DNA of 64,000 bases. Origin: Terriglobia bacterium. Its GTDB lineage: Bacteria; Acidobacteriota; Terriglobia; Bryobacterales; Bryobacteraceae. This document shows, piece by piece, positions 51,203 to 60,229 of this stretch. The stretch lies in contig JAIQFK010000009.1 of assembly GCA_020073305.1 (NCBI GenBank), positions 223,427-287,426 on the forward strand, in the 5' to 3' direction. The notes under the pieces were generated by a model. The model was given only the letters and a program-made list of their open reading frames with translations. It had not been told where the DNA came from and did no database searches. The translations under genes and the position numbers were made by a program. The stretch's first letter is position 1; every line of letters starts with the position of its first letter.

Positions 51203-51676
51203 TCACTTCAATAATACAGATTGTCGTTTGGATTGTTCACCTTCAGGAACACCCGCGATTTCCCCCGCCAACCGCTCAGCCGCAGCCGCAACTTCCGGGG
51301 AAAGCTCCCCTCCGACGTCGAATCTGATCCCTTCAATCCCGTAGATCAAAAGCCTCGGAGGCAGCCGGCCGAGGGCGCGCGCTATTTCTACCGCCTCGGC
51401 GATGCCGAACGCGTGCGTGGAACAGCAGAACTGCTCCGGCGGCAGAGGAGTTTTGCTTGCGTCCCAGACGGTGATCGTGCCCGGCGCGGCGCCGCTCACT
51501 ACGGTATCGATCAGCACCGCTTCGCCCGCGCCGTTCCAGGCGTCGATCAGGGCCAGAGGGTCGCCCGTAAACTCTTGCGCAGCGATTCCCATTTGCTGGA
51601 GCCGCCGCGCCACCAAGACGCCCGCGGCATCGTCCGAGCGGTCAGTATTCCCACAGCCCAGAATCAGCACGCTCAC
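51203..51676 (-). CDS. hydrogenase maturation endopeptidase (HyaD/HycI family)
   Basis: 157 residues. The family start [20 protein letters not shown] and the metal-binding residues in [15 protein letters not shown] and [19 protein letters not shown] are visible. It clips the C-terminal tail of the large subunit after nickel insertion. The GTG start overlaps the stop of the group 3b large subunit (GTGA). It is the only such protease in the window, so it may also serve hoxH, which has the longer tail. Confidence 0.9.
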   Translation of the reverse strand: MSVLILGCGNTDRSDDAAGVLVARRLQQMGIAAQEFTGDPLALIDAWNGAGEAVLIDTVVSGAAPGTITVWDASKTPLPPEQFCCSTHAFGIAEAVEIARALGRLPPRLLIYGIEGIRFDVGGELSPEVAAAAERLAGEIAGVPEGEQSKRQSVLLK

Positions 51677-52977
51677 TCCCGCTCGATATGGACCCGCAAA
51701 AAGTGAGTCGCGCAGGAGATGCACGGGTCGTAGTTGCGCAGCGCCTGTTCGCATTTCCAGGTCACTTCGTCGGTGGGGCGGGTGGCCAGTTGCGGCACGA
51801 ACTGCCACAGATCTTCTTCCATCCGCTTCTGGTTTTGGGAAGTGGGCGGAACGATCTTGGCAAATTGAACCAACCCCTCATCGTCGATCCGGTAGCGATG
51901 ATACAGAAGCCCGCGCGGAGCTTCGGTGACTGCGCAGCCTGTGCCGGCATGCATGGAAATGGCGGCTCGCGGCGCGGCGGGCGGTTCGTAGGCTTCGATC
52001 ACGCGGATGGCTTCCCAGCAGGCGAAGACCAGCTCGACAGCGCGCACGATGATACTGCGAAACGGGTTGTTGCAAGGGACCGAAAGTCCGGAGTCTCTGG
52101 CGGCCTGCTGCGCAACCTCCGGCAAACGGGCAAAATTCAGGTTGAAACGCGCCAGCGGACCCACCATGTAGGACCCACGTGCCCGCAAGACGGATTGCAA
52201 AGCGTTCGAGTGCTTGACGTGCTGTTCCAGAAAGTGCTCCTCGTACTCGGCCACATCGATGTCGAGGCCTTTATTCGAGGCCAGCCGGCCTTCGTTGAAC
52301 GGATATTCGTCGGGATGCGAGAGGGCCACGAACTCGTAGGGTTGTTCGAAGTCCGGGAATTCAAAGCCCGCCACCAGGCGCACGCTTTGGAGGGAGGCGT
52401 CGAGCGCCCACTTGAGATCCTCGAGCAGCGGACTTAATTCACTGCGCGCGGGAACGCGGTAGAAGCCGCCCACTGCGACCGAAACGGGATGGATTTCACG
52501 GCCGCCCATCACCGTGACGATGCGGTTGCCGATCTTCTTCAGACGCAGAGCCTGCTCGACCACGCCGCGATAATCGCGCGCCATCTGGATGGCGTCCGGA
52601 TATCCGAGAAAGTCGGGAGCGTGGAGCATGAAGATGTGCAGGGCGTGGCTTTCGATCCACTCGCCGCAATAGAACAGGCGCCGCAGCATGCGGATCGCTG
52701 GGTCGATCCTGACCCCCAGGGCGCGCTCGATCGCGTGTACCGCGCTCATTTGATAGGCGATGGGGCAGATCCCGCAGATGCGCGCCACGATATCGGGCAC
52801 CTCGGAAAAGTGGCGACCTCTGAGAAACGCTTCAAAGAGGCGCGGAGGCTCGTAGATCGTGAACTTGACGTCGGTGACGCGGTCTCCTTTCATTTTGACG
52901 AATAGCGCACCTTCCCCCTCGACCCGCGCCAGGCAGTCGACTTTGATGGTCCGGCTCTTGCCTGCCGTGCTACTCAT
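51673..52977 (-). CDS. hydA: [NiFe] hydrogenase large subunit, group 3b (HydA)
   Basis: 434 residues from ATG 52977 ([20 protein letters not shown]). Nickel ligands in [15 protein letters not shown] and [11 protein letters not shown], followed by only a nine-residue tail. The sequence [20 protein letters not shown] is typical of the NADP-linked group 3b enzymes (sulfhydrogenases). It overlaps the small-subunit gene by eight bases. Confidence 0.94.
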   Translation of the reverse strand: MSSTAGKSRTIKVDCLARVEGEGALFVKMKGDRVTDVKFTIYEPPRLFEAFLRGRHFSEVPDIVARICGICPIAYQMSAVHAIERALGVRIDPAIRMLRRLFYCGEWIESHALHIFMLHAPDFLGYPDAIQMARDYRGVVEQALRLKKIGNRIVTVMGGREIHPVSVAVGGFYRVPARSELSPLLEDLKWALDASLQSVRLVAGFEFPDFEQPYEFVALSHPDEYPFNEGRLASNKGLDIDVAEYEEHFLEQHVKHSNALQSVLRARGSYMVGPLARFNLNFARLPEVAQQAARDSGLSVPCNNPFRSIIVRAVELVFACWEAIRVIEAYEPPAAPRAAISMHAGTGCAVTEAPRGLLYHRYRIDDEGLVQFAKIVPPTSQNQKRMEEDLWQFVPQLATRPTDEVTWKCEQALRNYDPCISCATHFLRVHIERE

Positions 52978-53761
52978 GGCGCTCGCACTCCTCACTGGCC
53001 TTGCGGAACTGCCATGCCCAGGCGTTGAAGCCGCGAAACGCCCGCGCAATCTGCGGGTCGCTTTGCCCCAGGATGCGGAACTGCTCGACCAGCGACGCGG
53101 TATTCGGACTCTCCATGGGTCCGTAGCAGCCGTAGCAGCCGCGGTTGAAGCTCGGACAGATGGCTCCGCAGCCGGCTTGCGTGACCGGTCCCAGACAAGC
53201 GATGCCCTCCGCCACCGCAATGCAAACATTGGCGCGGCGCTTGCATTCCATGCACACGCTGTAGGTGGGAATATTCGGTTTCCGGCCGGCCAGCGTCGCG
53301 CTGATCAGCTCGATGAGCTGGGCCTTGTTGATGGGGCAGCCGCGCAGCTCGAAATCCACCGGCACGTGCTCGGCAATCGGCGTCGAGAGCTTCAGCGTGC
53401 TGATGTATTGCGGCGTGGCGTAGACCACGCGGATGAACTCGTCGATGTCGCGGGAATTCCGCAAGGCCTGGATCCCTCCCGCGGTGGCGCACGCGCCGAT
53501 GGTCACCAGCTTGTGGCACTGCCGCCGCACCTGCTGGATGCGTTCGGCGTCGTGGTGGGTGGTGATCGACCCCTCCACCAGCCCCACGTCATACGGGCCC
53601 TTCGCCATCGACCGGCTGGCCTCGGGGAAGTAGGCGATCTCCACCACGCCCGCCACGGCCAGCAGTTCGTCTTCGGCGTCGAGCAGGCTTAACTGGCAGC
53701 CATCGCACGACGCGAACTTGAACACGGCGATCTTCGGTTTTTTCCGGCCGTTAGAGTTCAT
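52970..53761 (-). CDS. hydD: [NiFe] hydrogenase small subunit, group 3b (HydD)
   Basis: 263 residues. The proximal cluster ligands are in [23 protein letters not shown] and [11 protein letters not shown]. The C-terminal part holds further cysteine groups ([30 protein letters not shown]) for two more [4Fe-4S] clusters. Starts at ATG 53761, overlapping hydG by 11 bases. Confidence 0.94.
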   Translation of the reverse strand: MNSNGRKKPKIAVFKFASCDGCQLSLLDAEDELLAVAGVVEIAYFPEASRSMAKGPYDVGLVEGSITTHHDAERIQQVRRQCHKLVTIGACATAGGIQALRNSRDIDEFIRVVYATPQYISTLKLSTPIAEHVPVDFELRGCPINKAQLIELISATLAGRKPNIPTYSVCMECKRRANVCIAVAEGIACLGPVTQAGCGAICPSFNRGCYGCYGPMESPNTASLVEQFRILGQSDPQIARAFRGFNAWAWQFRKASEECERHE

Positions 53762-54623
53762 GTTTTCCCATCAATCCTCGTACCTGCTGATACGAAAAGA
53801 CCGGGCCGTCCCTGCAAATGAAATACGGACCGTACTGGCAGTGTCCGCAGAAGCCCACGGCGCATTTCATGTTTCGCTCCATGGACAAATAGATGTCGGC
53901 CGCCGAGACGCCGCGGTGCTGCTCCAGTTCGGCCACCACGTAATTCATCATGATTTCCGGCCCGCAGACCAAAACCACGGTGCGGTCGGGGTGCAGGCGT
54001 AAGTGGCGGAACAGGGTGGTCACCACGCCCACGCGTCCGCGCCAGTTCACACCGCCGTAATCGACGGTGGTGAGCACCTGGGTATCGGGCGAGCGGCCCC
54101 AGGCGTTCAGCTCTTTCCGGAACAGCAGGTCGCCGGGGCTGCGCGCGCCGTATAACACGATGAGGCGCACGTAATCGTCCCGGTTCCGCAGGACGTGAAA
54201 GATGGCCGGCCGGAGCGGAGCCAGGCCAATGCCGCCGGCAACAATCAGCACGTCTTTGCCGCGCCCGGCTTGAAGCGGCCAAGGCTTGCCGTAAGGACCT
54301 CTCACGCCCACCCAGTCGCCCGGCCGCAGGCTCACCAACGCCTGGGTTGCCGGGCCGACGGAGCGCACTGTGTATGCCAGGCGGCGAGCCTGCTCCGGAT
54401 CGCCGCTGATGGAGATGGGCAGTTCGCCTACACCGAAAACGTAGAGCATGCTGAACTGGCCTGGCGAAAACGGGGGCCTCTCCGCGTTTCCGGCCGGCTG
54501 CAGGTTGAGCGTAAACGTATCGTGCGTTTCCCGCGAGACCGACTCCACGCGAAACGGCTGCGGGCACATGGGGTCGGCCGTGCTTTTTCGCGACCCTTCT
54601 TCAGACGTGAGGGGCATAAACAT
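53751..54623 (-). CDS. hydG: hydrogenase FAD/NAD(P)-binding subunit (HydG)
   Basis: About 290 residues from ATG 54623 (a second ATG at 54617 is equally possible). Ferredoxin-reductase fold: the FAD-binding barrel has [15 protein letters not shown] and [14 protein letters not shown], the NAD(P) domain has [18 protein letters not shown] and [12 protein letters not shown]. The C-terminal [2Fe-2S] site is [14 protein letters not shown]. It links pyridine nucleotide to the hydrogenase dimer through HydB. The start region overlaps the end of the cNMP-binding gene. Confidence 0.92.
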   Translation of the reverse strand: MFMPLTSEEGSRKSTADPMCPQPFRVESVSRETHDTFTLNLQPAGNAERPPFSPGQFSMLYVFGVGELPISISGDPEQARRLAYTVRSVGPATQALVSLRPGDWVGVRGPYGKPWPLQAGRGKDVLIVAGGIGLAPLRPAIFHVLRNRDDYVRLIVLYGARSPGDLLFRKELNAWGRSPDTQVLTTVDYGGVNWRGRVGVVTTLFRHLRLHPDRTVVLVCGPEIMMNYVVAELEQHRGVSAADIYLSMERNMKCAVGFCGHCQYGPYFICRDGPVFSYQQVRGLMGKHEL

Positions 54624-55062
54624 CCAATAGCTGCAAACGGGTGGCTTCGAGGCGCTGGGTCGTGATGCGGACAAACCGCTTCAGCAGCTCATATCCCAGA
54701 TCGTGGTTCTCTTCGCACTTGGTGCGAAGGCATTTCCCGTCCAGGGCGATGGCTCGGATTCCCTCCACCACCCTGGCGTCGAAACGCCACCGGTGAGGCG
54801 GGATGAGCCAGGACCAACCCAGAATGTCTCCCGCTTCGAGCGTCTGCACCACGATCGGCGGGCGCTGCGGCGCATAGATTTCCAGCGCTACCCGGCCCTG
54901 GCGGATGAGATAAAACTGGCTGGCGTCTTCACCTGTGCGGAACAGGTAGGCGCCTACGTAATAGCGAACGTTCGATGCGCACCCGACGAACAATTTCAGG
55001 TATTCGGCGTCCAGTCCTTCGAAGAACGAATGCTGAGCGAGGATTGGTTCAAGTGATTCCAC
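54601..55062 (-). CDS. stand-alone cyclic-nucleotide-binding domain protein
   Basis: 153 residues. The jelly-roll cNMP domain is clear (VGAYLFRTGEDASQFYLIRQ, RVALEIYAPQ, LEAGDILGWSWLIPPHRWRF). No helix-turn-helix follows; the chain ends after one helix (LLKRFVRITTQRLEATRLQL). The GTG start at 55062 has a strong GGAGGG nine bases upstream. It sits between hydB and hydG, so it probably senses a nucleotide to regulate the hydrogenase by direct contact rather than by DNA binding. That is inference. Confidence 0.85.
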   Translation of the reverse strand: MESLEPILAQHSFFEGLDAEYLKLFVGCASNVRYYVGAYLFRTGEDASQFYLIRQGRVALEIYAPQRPPIVVQTLEAGDILGWSWLIPPHRWRFDARVVEGIRAIALDGKCLRTKCEENHDLGYELLKRFVRITTQRLEATRLQLLDVYAPHV

Positions 55063-55072
55063 TGTTGCCCTC

Positions 55073-56218
55073 CTACAAAGCTCTCGAGGAAGTTGCGCTG
55101 CCGCCACGAATGGCGCGCACTTCCTCGGTAATGTCGATACCGGCGGGGCACCAGGTGATGCATCGCCCGCATCCCACACATCCAGAGCTGCCGAACTGGT
55201 CGATCCACGACGCCAGTTTGTGCGTCATCCACTGCCGGTAACGCGACTTCACCGATGGCCGGACGCTGCCTCCGTGGATGTACGAAAAGGCCTGCGTGAA
55301 GCAGGAGTCCCACCGGCGCCAGCGCTCGGCATGGCTTCCGGTGACGTCGCTCACATCCTCCACCACCGTGCAGAAACAAGTTGGGCACACCATGGTGCAG
55401 TTGGCGCAGGTAAGACACCGGGCAGCGACGTGGTCCCAGCGAGGATGCTCGAAGTTTTGATAGAGCAGGTCGCGAATCCCGGCTGTGTCCATCTGGCGGG
55501 TCTGAACCGCGGCGCGCTCGACGGCCTCGTCAGCCTCCTGGCAGAGCGCCGGGGACGCTTCGCGCGGATCCATCTCGCGCAGAATCTCGGCCCCCGCCGC
55601 GCTGCCGGCCTCAACCACGAACAAATGCCGGCCCTTGTCCGCGATCTCCGTCAACGCCAGATCAAAATCCTGGCGCGCCCGAGGCCCGCATTGCATCGAG
55701 GCGCAGAAACAGGTTGGCGCAGCTCGTGTGCATTGGACCGCGACCATGAAAACGCCCCGGCGGCGGCTGGCGTAAACGGGATCAGCAAAGCGGTCCTCGA
55801 GCAGGACGCGATCCTGCACGCGGATCGCGGCCAGTTCACAAGCGCGAACCCCGAGGAAAGCGTAATGTGGCGGAGGGGAGGATTGGTTGAGAACACGAAC
55901 GCCTTCACCATTCCGCTCGATGTGAATGAGTTCTATCGTGGAGGGATGCAGGAACTTCTTCCAGCTCTGCGGCCCGACGTTGTAACCGAACAGCGCAGCG
56001 TCCTCGCGCTGTTTCAGACGGTATCGGCCGGCTTCCTGCTCATCGGTCCAGCCGGCAGGGAGGTCTTCCAGCTTCTTCAGGGTTTCGTAGACGATGGCGC
56101 CATCGCGCACCGTGGGGCCGGCCACCTGGTACCCGCGGCGCTCCAGCAACGGAATGAGTCGCCGGAGACCCTCGAGGGTGACCACTGCGCGCGGAACTGG
56201 ACCGGCCGAATTCTGCAT
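55073..56218 (-). CDS. hydB: hydrogenase [4Fe-4S] subunit (HydB)
   Basis: 381 residues from ATG 56218, with AAAGGAG upstream. N-terminal region VYETLKKLEDLPAGWTDEQE matches the beta subunits of sulfhydrogenases and anaerobic sulfite reductase A. Cysteine motifs CLTCANCTMVCPTCFC and CVGCGRCITWCPAGID bind two [4Fe-4S] clusters; another group CFCASMQCGPRA lies earlier. It carries electrons between HydG and the hydrogenase dimer. Confidence 0.93.
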   Translation of the reverse strand: MQNSAGPVPRAVVTLEGLRRLIPLLERRGYQVAGPTVRDGAIVYETLKKLEDLPAGWTDEQEAGRYRLKQREDAALFGYNVGPQSWKKFLHPSTIELIHIERNGEGVRVLNQSSPPPHYAFLGVRACELAAIRVQDRVLLEDRFADPVYASRRRGVFMVAVQCTRAAPTCFCASMQCGPRARQDFDLALTEIADKGRHLFVVEAGSAAGAEILREMDPREASPALCQEADEAVERAAVQTRQMDTAGIRDLLYQNFEHPRWDHVAARCLTCANCTMVCPTCFCTVVEDVSDVTGSHAERWRRWDSCFTQAFSYIHGGSVRPSVKSRYRQWMTHKLASWIDQFGSSGCVGCGRCITWCPAGIDITEEVRAIRGGSATSSRAL

Positions 56219-56300
56219 GGCGCTCCTTTCAATTGGAGGCCCGGGAACACCCGCCGGCGGCTGGCCCGGCCGTCCAGACCAGCCCCGGCGTTTAGCGAGT

Positions 56301-57569
56301 TTACGGGAAGATACCGCGGACCTGGGTCGCTTCGGCCACGCGTCCAACAGCCAAAATGTAGGCGCCGGTTCGCATGTTGACCTTGTGTTTCTCCGCGGTC
56401 GCGTGTACTTCTTTGAACGCGTTTGTCATGGTGCGTTCCAGGTACTTGTTGACTTCGATTTCCGACCAGAAGAAGCCATAGAGATCCTGCACCCACTCGA
56501 AATAGGAGACTGTGACGCCGCCGGCGTTGCACAGAATGTCCGGGATAACCAGGATGCCTTTTTCAGCCAGGATAGCGTCAGCCGCCGGTGTCGTCGGCCC
56601 GTTGGCGGCTTCCGCGACGATCTTGGCCTTGATGCGATCCGCGTTCTCCAGCGTGATGGTGTTCTCCAGTGCGGCTGGAACCAGAATGTCGCAATTGAGC
56701 TGCAGCAGCTCGCGATTGGTGATGGGCTCGGCATCCGGAAAGTTGAATAAGCTCCCGGTCTGTTCCTTAAATTTCAACGCTTCCACGGGATCGATTCCCT
56801 TACGGCTGTAGATTCCGCCTTTGGAATCGCTGGCGGCAATGATCTTGGCGCCATCTTCATGGAGCAAGGCTGCCGCAATGCTTCCGGCATTTCCAAAGCC
56901 CTGTACCGCGACGGTCGCGCTGCTCAAGTTGATGCCTTTCAGCTCACAGGCCAGCCGCGTGGTGACCTGGCAGCCGCGTGCGGTGGCTTCGTGACGTCCC
57001 TTCGAGCCGCCCAGGCTGAGAGGTTTACCGGTTACGCACCCGAGTTCCGTGTGGCCATGCAGCATGCTGATGGTGTCCATGATCCACGCCATGGTCTGCG
57101 GCGTGGTGTAGACGTCGGGAGCCGGAATATCACGATCCGGCCCGATGATCACCGAAATCTCGGTCGCGTATCGCCGGGTCAGGCGTTCCAGTTCGCCTAA
57201 GGACAGCGTCCTCGGATCTACCCGCACTCCGCCTTTGCCACCGCCGTAGGGGATGTTTACGGTGGCGCACTTCCACGTCATCCAGGAAGCCAGAGCCTTC
57301 ACTTCGTCCAGCGTGACATCGGGATGGTAACGGATTCCACCTTTGGCCGGTCCGCGCGTGAGACTGTGTTGGACCCGGTATCCTTCAAACACCCGGATCT
57401 CTCCGTTGTCCATGCGAACGGGGATGGAAACAATCAACTGCCGCTTGGGCGTTTTCAGCATGCTGCGCATGCCGGCATCCAGCTTCAGATAATCAGCGGC
57501 CGTCTCAAACTGCTTTTGCGCGATCTCAAACGGGTTCAACGTTTCTTTCGAAAGGGTCACCGTACTCAC
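56301..57569 (-). CDS. gdhA: glutamate dehydrogenase, hydrogenase-operon paralogue
   Basis: 422 residues, the same length as the paralogue at 2675-3943. Motifs GPAKGGIRYHPDV, PYGGGKGGV, PAPDVYTT, VQGFGNAGS and [12 protein letters not shown] are all present. GTG start at 57569, preceded by GGAGG. It lies between the PRTase-like gene and hydB, all on one strand with gaps of 21 and 82 bases. Placement in a group 3b hydrogenase operon suggests it produces or consumes the NAD(P)H that the hydrogenase handles. Confidence 0.93.
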   Translation of the reverse strand: MSTVTLSKETLNPFEIAQKQFETAADYLKLDAGMRSMLKTPKRQLIVSIPVRMDNGEIRVFEGYRVQHSLTRGPAKGGIRYHPDVTLDEVKALASWMTWKCATVNIPYGGGKGGVRVDPRTLSLGELERLTRRYATEISVIIGPDRDIPAPDVYTTPQTMAWIMDTISMLHGHTELGCVTGKPLSLGGSKGRHEATARGCQVTTRLACELKGINLSSATVAVQGFGNAGSIAAALLHEDGAKIIAASDSKGGIYSRKGIDPVEALKFKEQTGSLFNFPDAEPITNRELLQLNCDILVPAALENTITLENADRIKAKIVAEAANGPTTPAADAILAEKGILVIPDILCNAGGVTVSYFEWVQDLYGFFWSEIEVNKYLERTMTNAFKEVHATAEKHKVNMRTGAYILAVGRVAEATQVRGIFP

Positions 57570-57590
57570 AGTTGCCTCCTTGGCTTTTCT

Positions 57591-58253
57591 TTAAACTTCC
57601 ACTGCAATAAGTGCTGGGTCCTCTACCCGACTTCTCTTGTTTGCTGCGATCTGCTCGAGCGGCACGCCGAGCTTACACAGCTGGCACGTATCCCGATTGG
57701 AGTAATAGGGCGTTTCCAGTTCGGCCAGATAATGGAGCGGCACGCCTTCGATGGCGTCGGTCTTGGGAGTCGGAATATGAAACAAAACGGCTACCGCCAC
57801 GACTTTGGCGCCTTTGGATTCCACCAGTTTCTTTGCCTCGTTGAGCAATTTGCCGCACCGGAGGATGTCGTCCACTAACAGCACTTCTTCTCCGGGTACC
57901 GGCTCGATGTACTGCCGGAAGTGCATGGGGCCTTTGCGCGTTTCCTTCTCCGCCCAGTACACCTGCCGGGCATGCAAAGCCTCGCACAATCCGTACGCCA
58001 CCGGCAGCCCTCCCACCGTCGCTGCAACCATTGAAAGATCGGGAATCATACTCCGGATCTTCGGGTCAGCACGGAGGAGGCGGCTCAGGCCTACGCTCAG
58101 CATTTTGGCGTAGCGGTAATATCGCATCGCCAGAGCGGGTTCCAAGTGTTGCGCGCAGTGGAGACCGTTCGGGTCCTCGAAGTGGCCGGTGCGCAGCGCG
58201 CCAGTCTCCCGGAGGATGGCCACCACTTCTTCTTGCGTGGGAATCAGGTCCAT
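57591..58253 (-). CDS. orotate phosphoribosyltransferase-like protein with altered PRPP loop
   Basis: 220 residues, type I PRTase fold. The start MDLIPTQEEVVAILRETGAL and segment GHFEDPNGLHCAQHLEPALA resemble PyrE of several phyla. The PRPP motif reads VLLVDDILRCGKLL; the two aspartates are present but the usual TTG/TAG-T loop is RCGK. A C-terminal CQLCKLGVPL cysteine pair is seen in some orotate PRTases. It is the first gene of the group 3b hydrogenase operon. It could be a true PyrE with a variant loop or a regulatory relative. Confidence 0.75.
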   Translation of the reverse strand: MDLIPTQEEVVAILRETGALRTGHFEDPNGLHCAQHLEPALAMRYYRYAKMLSVGLSRLLRADPKIRSMIPDLSMVAATVGGLPVAYGLCEALHARQVYWAEKETRKGPMHFRQYIEPVPGEEVLLVDDILRCGKLLNEAKKLVESKGAKVVAVAVLFHIPTPKTDAIEGVPLHYLAELETPYYSNRDTCQLCKLGVPLEQIAANKRSRVEDPALIAVEV

Positions 58254-58503
58254 GCTCGCCTCATGATTCCCCTGTTGGGATCGGGTCCTGTGTTCGCGGC
58301 AAACGGACGCCAACGTCAAACATGGACGGGCTCTAAACAACAGGAAATCAGGTTTGCCACTGCAATCGATTCGCCGACTGCCAACGTCAGCCCGGCCATT
58401 TCGGATCGGCGGATTCCTGCGCTCTTTTACCCAGAATTTACCCTCGGCAGTGGGCGATAATCCACCACCTGAGCGTGCTTAATCAGTTTCAGTTAGCGGG
58501 GGA

Positions 58504-58929
58504 TTACCGCTGCATCGACTCGATATACTTCGTCAGGTTGGCGATGCGCAGTTTGGTGACAGGCGCGTTGTTGGGGTCTAAGGATCGGAATATCGGTCCC
58601 CAGGTCGGCATGTCGGTTGAGCCGTGAGCGGTGACGACATCAGCGCCCTCGACAATGCGAGTGACTTTGCCGGAGGGGAACTTGCCGTCGTTCTTCTGTT
58701 TCAGCATGGTGAGGTCGGATGGGGCCACCTTCAGCGCTTCCGCCGCAGGGCCGTGTCCTTTGCCGTCAACTCCATGACAGGAAGCACAATACGTCTTGAA
58801 CATTTCCACGGCCGAATCTGCCCGCGTGGAAGTGACGGGAATTTTCTTAACCTCCTTCTGTGCCGCGCCGGCGGACCACACAAGCACCGCCGCGCCTAAA
58901 ATCGTCGTAAACCACACACCCGGTTTCAT
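58504..58929 (-). CDS. mono-heme c-type cytochrome
   Basis: 141 residues. A signal peptide MKPGVWFTTILGAAVLVWSA is followed by one heme site YCASCHGVDGKGHGPAAEAL. The possible distal methionine lies in TDMPTWGPIF. AAAGGAG precedes ATG 58929. A periplasmic electron carrier, transcribed in the same direction as the tetraheme cytochrome gene upstream. Confidence 0.88.
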   Translation of the reverse strand: MKPGVWFTTILGAAVLVWSAGAAQKEVKKIPVTSTRADSAVEMFKTYCASCHGVDGKGHGPAAEALKVAPSDLTMLKQKNDGKFPSGKVTRIVEGADVVTAHGSTDMPTWGPIFRSLDPNNAPVTKLRIANLTKYIESMQR

Positions 58930-59001
58930 GCCAAGCTCCTTTCCCACCACCGTGTCATGTTCAGACGGGAATCTTGCACGTTCCCCTCCAACAGGACCGG
59001 G

Positions 59002-60114
59002 CTACTGCACCGAATTCAAATAGGCAATCAAATCTGCGAGTTGCTGAGGGTTATTGAACCGGGGCCAGGCGAGGTGGGCCTGCCGCATGCGCTCCAGCAT
59101 CTGGGGGCCATGCCTCCACAGCGCTGAGATGATAGTCACTTCCGAGTACTTGCGTGCCTGGCCGGGCAAAGGCGGCGCGCCGTTGTTCCCGCTGGCGTGG
59201 CACTCTACGCAATGTTTCTGCGTAAACACCTGCTTGCCCCGGCCCGCGTTGGCGTCCGGATAGACGAACTGACGCATCCAGAGATAGCTCAAGAGTTGGC
59301 GCATCTCGTCCTGCGTTAAGGTCGGAGGCGGCTGGATCATTCTGGGGGCGTGGTTCCACATGTCCACCGCGATATCGGTCAAAGTCAGATTGTGGAGGCG
59401 GTTCTCCAGCGCGAGTTTCCCGGTATGGCACTTAATGCAGCCCTTGGATTCGAAGATCGCTTGCCCGCCTTCGCCGGAAGTATAGGAGAAGCGCGTGCCC
59501 AATTCCCGAGTTTGCGGCAGACTGCGCAGGTAAACCAGCATGTCGCTGAGCTCCTGGGTGGTCAATTCCTGCCATGCGATTTTCTTTTTTTCGAATGCCT
59601 CGTGCATGCGCCCGCTGTGATTCCACATTTGCTGGACCATGAGGATGGGCTGGCCCAGCGAGTCCCACTTCACGACCGCCGGAGCGTTCTCGGCGACCGA
59701 CTCGGTGATCCCGTGGCAGTCGGCGCAGTGGCGAACACTGAACACCTGCTTGCCGCGGGCGGCATCACCGGGCTTGTCAAAAAATCGCGAGGAATAGAGA
59801 AAAGCGAACAGGTTGGCGGCATCCTCAGGGCTGAGTTTCGGCCGCTCGACGCCCGTGGTGTCCATCACGCCCCACATGAGGGGCGCATGGTTCCACATGG
59901 TGCTGGCCAGTTGGGCCGGCGTGAAGCCGCGGTCCACATGGCGACCCAGATCGGCGGCCCGCTTGCCGCCTTTGCCGTCGATGCTATGGCACTGGATGCA
60001 CCGCTCGCTCTCAAAGAGCTTGTGGCCCTGCTCAGAATCGCCGGGGACAACAGGCAGAGTAGCGCCCTGCAGGCCCAGCGCAATCAGACTCGAAATGAGT
60101 AGTGGTCGAAACAT
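59002..60114 (-). CDS. tetraheme c-type cytochrome built of four repeats
   Basis: 370 residues with signal peptide MFRPLLISSLIALGLQGA. Heme sites CIQCH (39-43), CADCH (130-134), CIKCH (226-230) and CVECH (302-306). About 30-37 residues after each histidine is a W-[NR]-H-x3-M element (WNHAPLM 74, WNHSGRM 164, WNHAPRM 253, WRHGPQM 333), which may provide the methionine ligand. So the protein is four tandem copies of a class I cytochrome-like unit. It is exported, and lies upstream of the mono-heme gene with a 72-base gap. Confidence 0.9.
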   Translation of the reverse strand: MFRPLLISSLIALGLQGATLPVVPGDSEQGHKLFESERCIQCHSIDGKGGKRAADLGRHVDRGFTPAQLASTMWNHAPLMWGVMDTTGVERPKLSPEDAANLFAFLYSSRFFDKPGDAARGKQVFSVRHCADCHGITESVAENAPAVVKWDSLGQPILMVQQMWNHSGRMHEAFEKKKIAWQELTTQELSDMLVYLRSLPQTRELGTRFSYTSGEGGQAIFESKGCIKCHTGKLALENRLHNLTLTDIAVDMWNHAPRMIQPPPTLTQDEMRQLLSYLWMRQFVYPDANAGRGKQVFTQKHCVECHASGNNGAPPLPGQARKYSEVTIISALWRHGPQMLERMRQAHLAWPRFNNPQQLADLIAYLNSVQ

Positions 60115-60229
60115 TGGTGTACTCGGCTCCCGTTACACGACGCTAACGTTCAGTATAGTGCGGGGAGGGGCAAGCGGGGAGGTTGGTTGTGAATGGGGTG
60201 TGGGGGGGACTGCGTGTAGTGCCGGCCCC

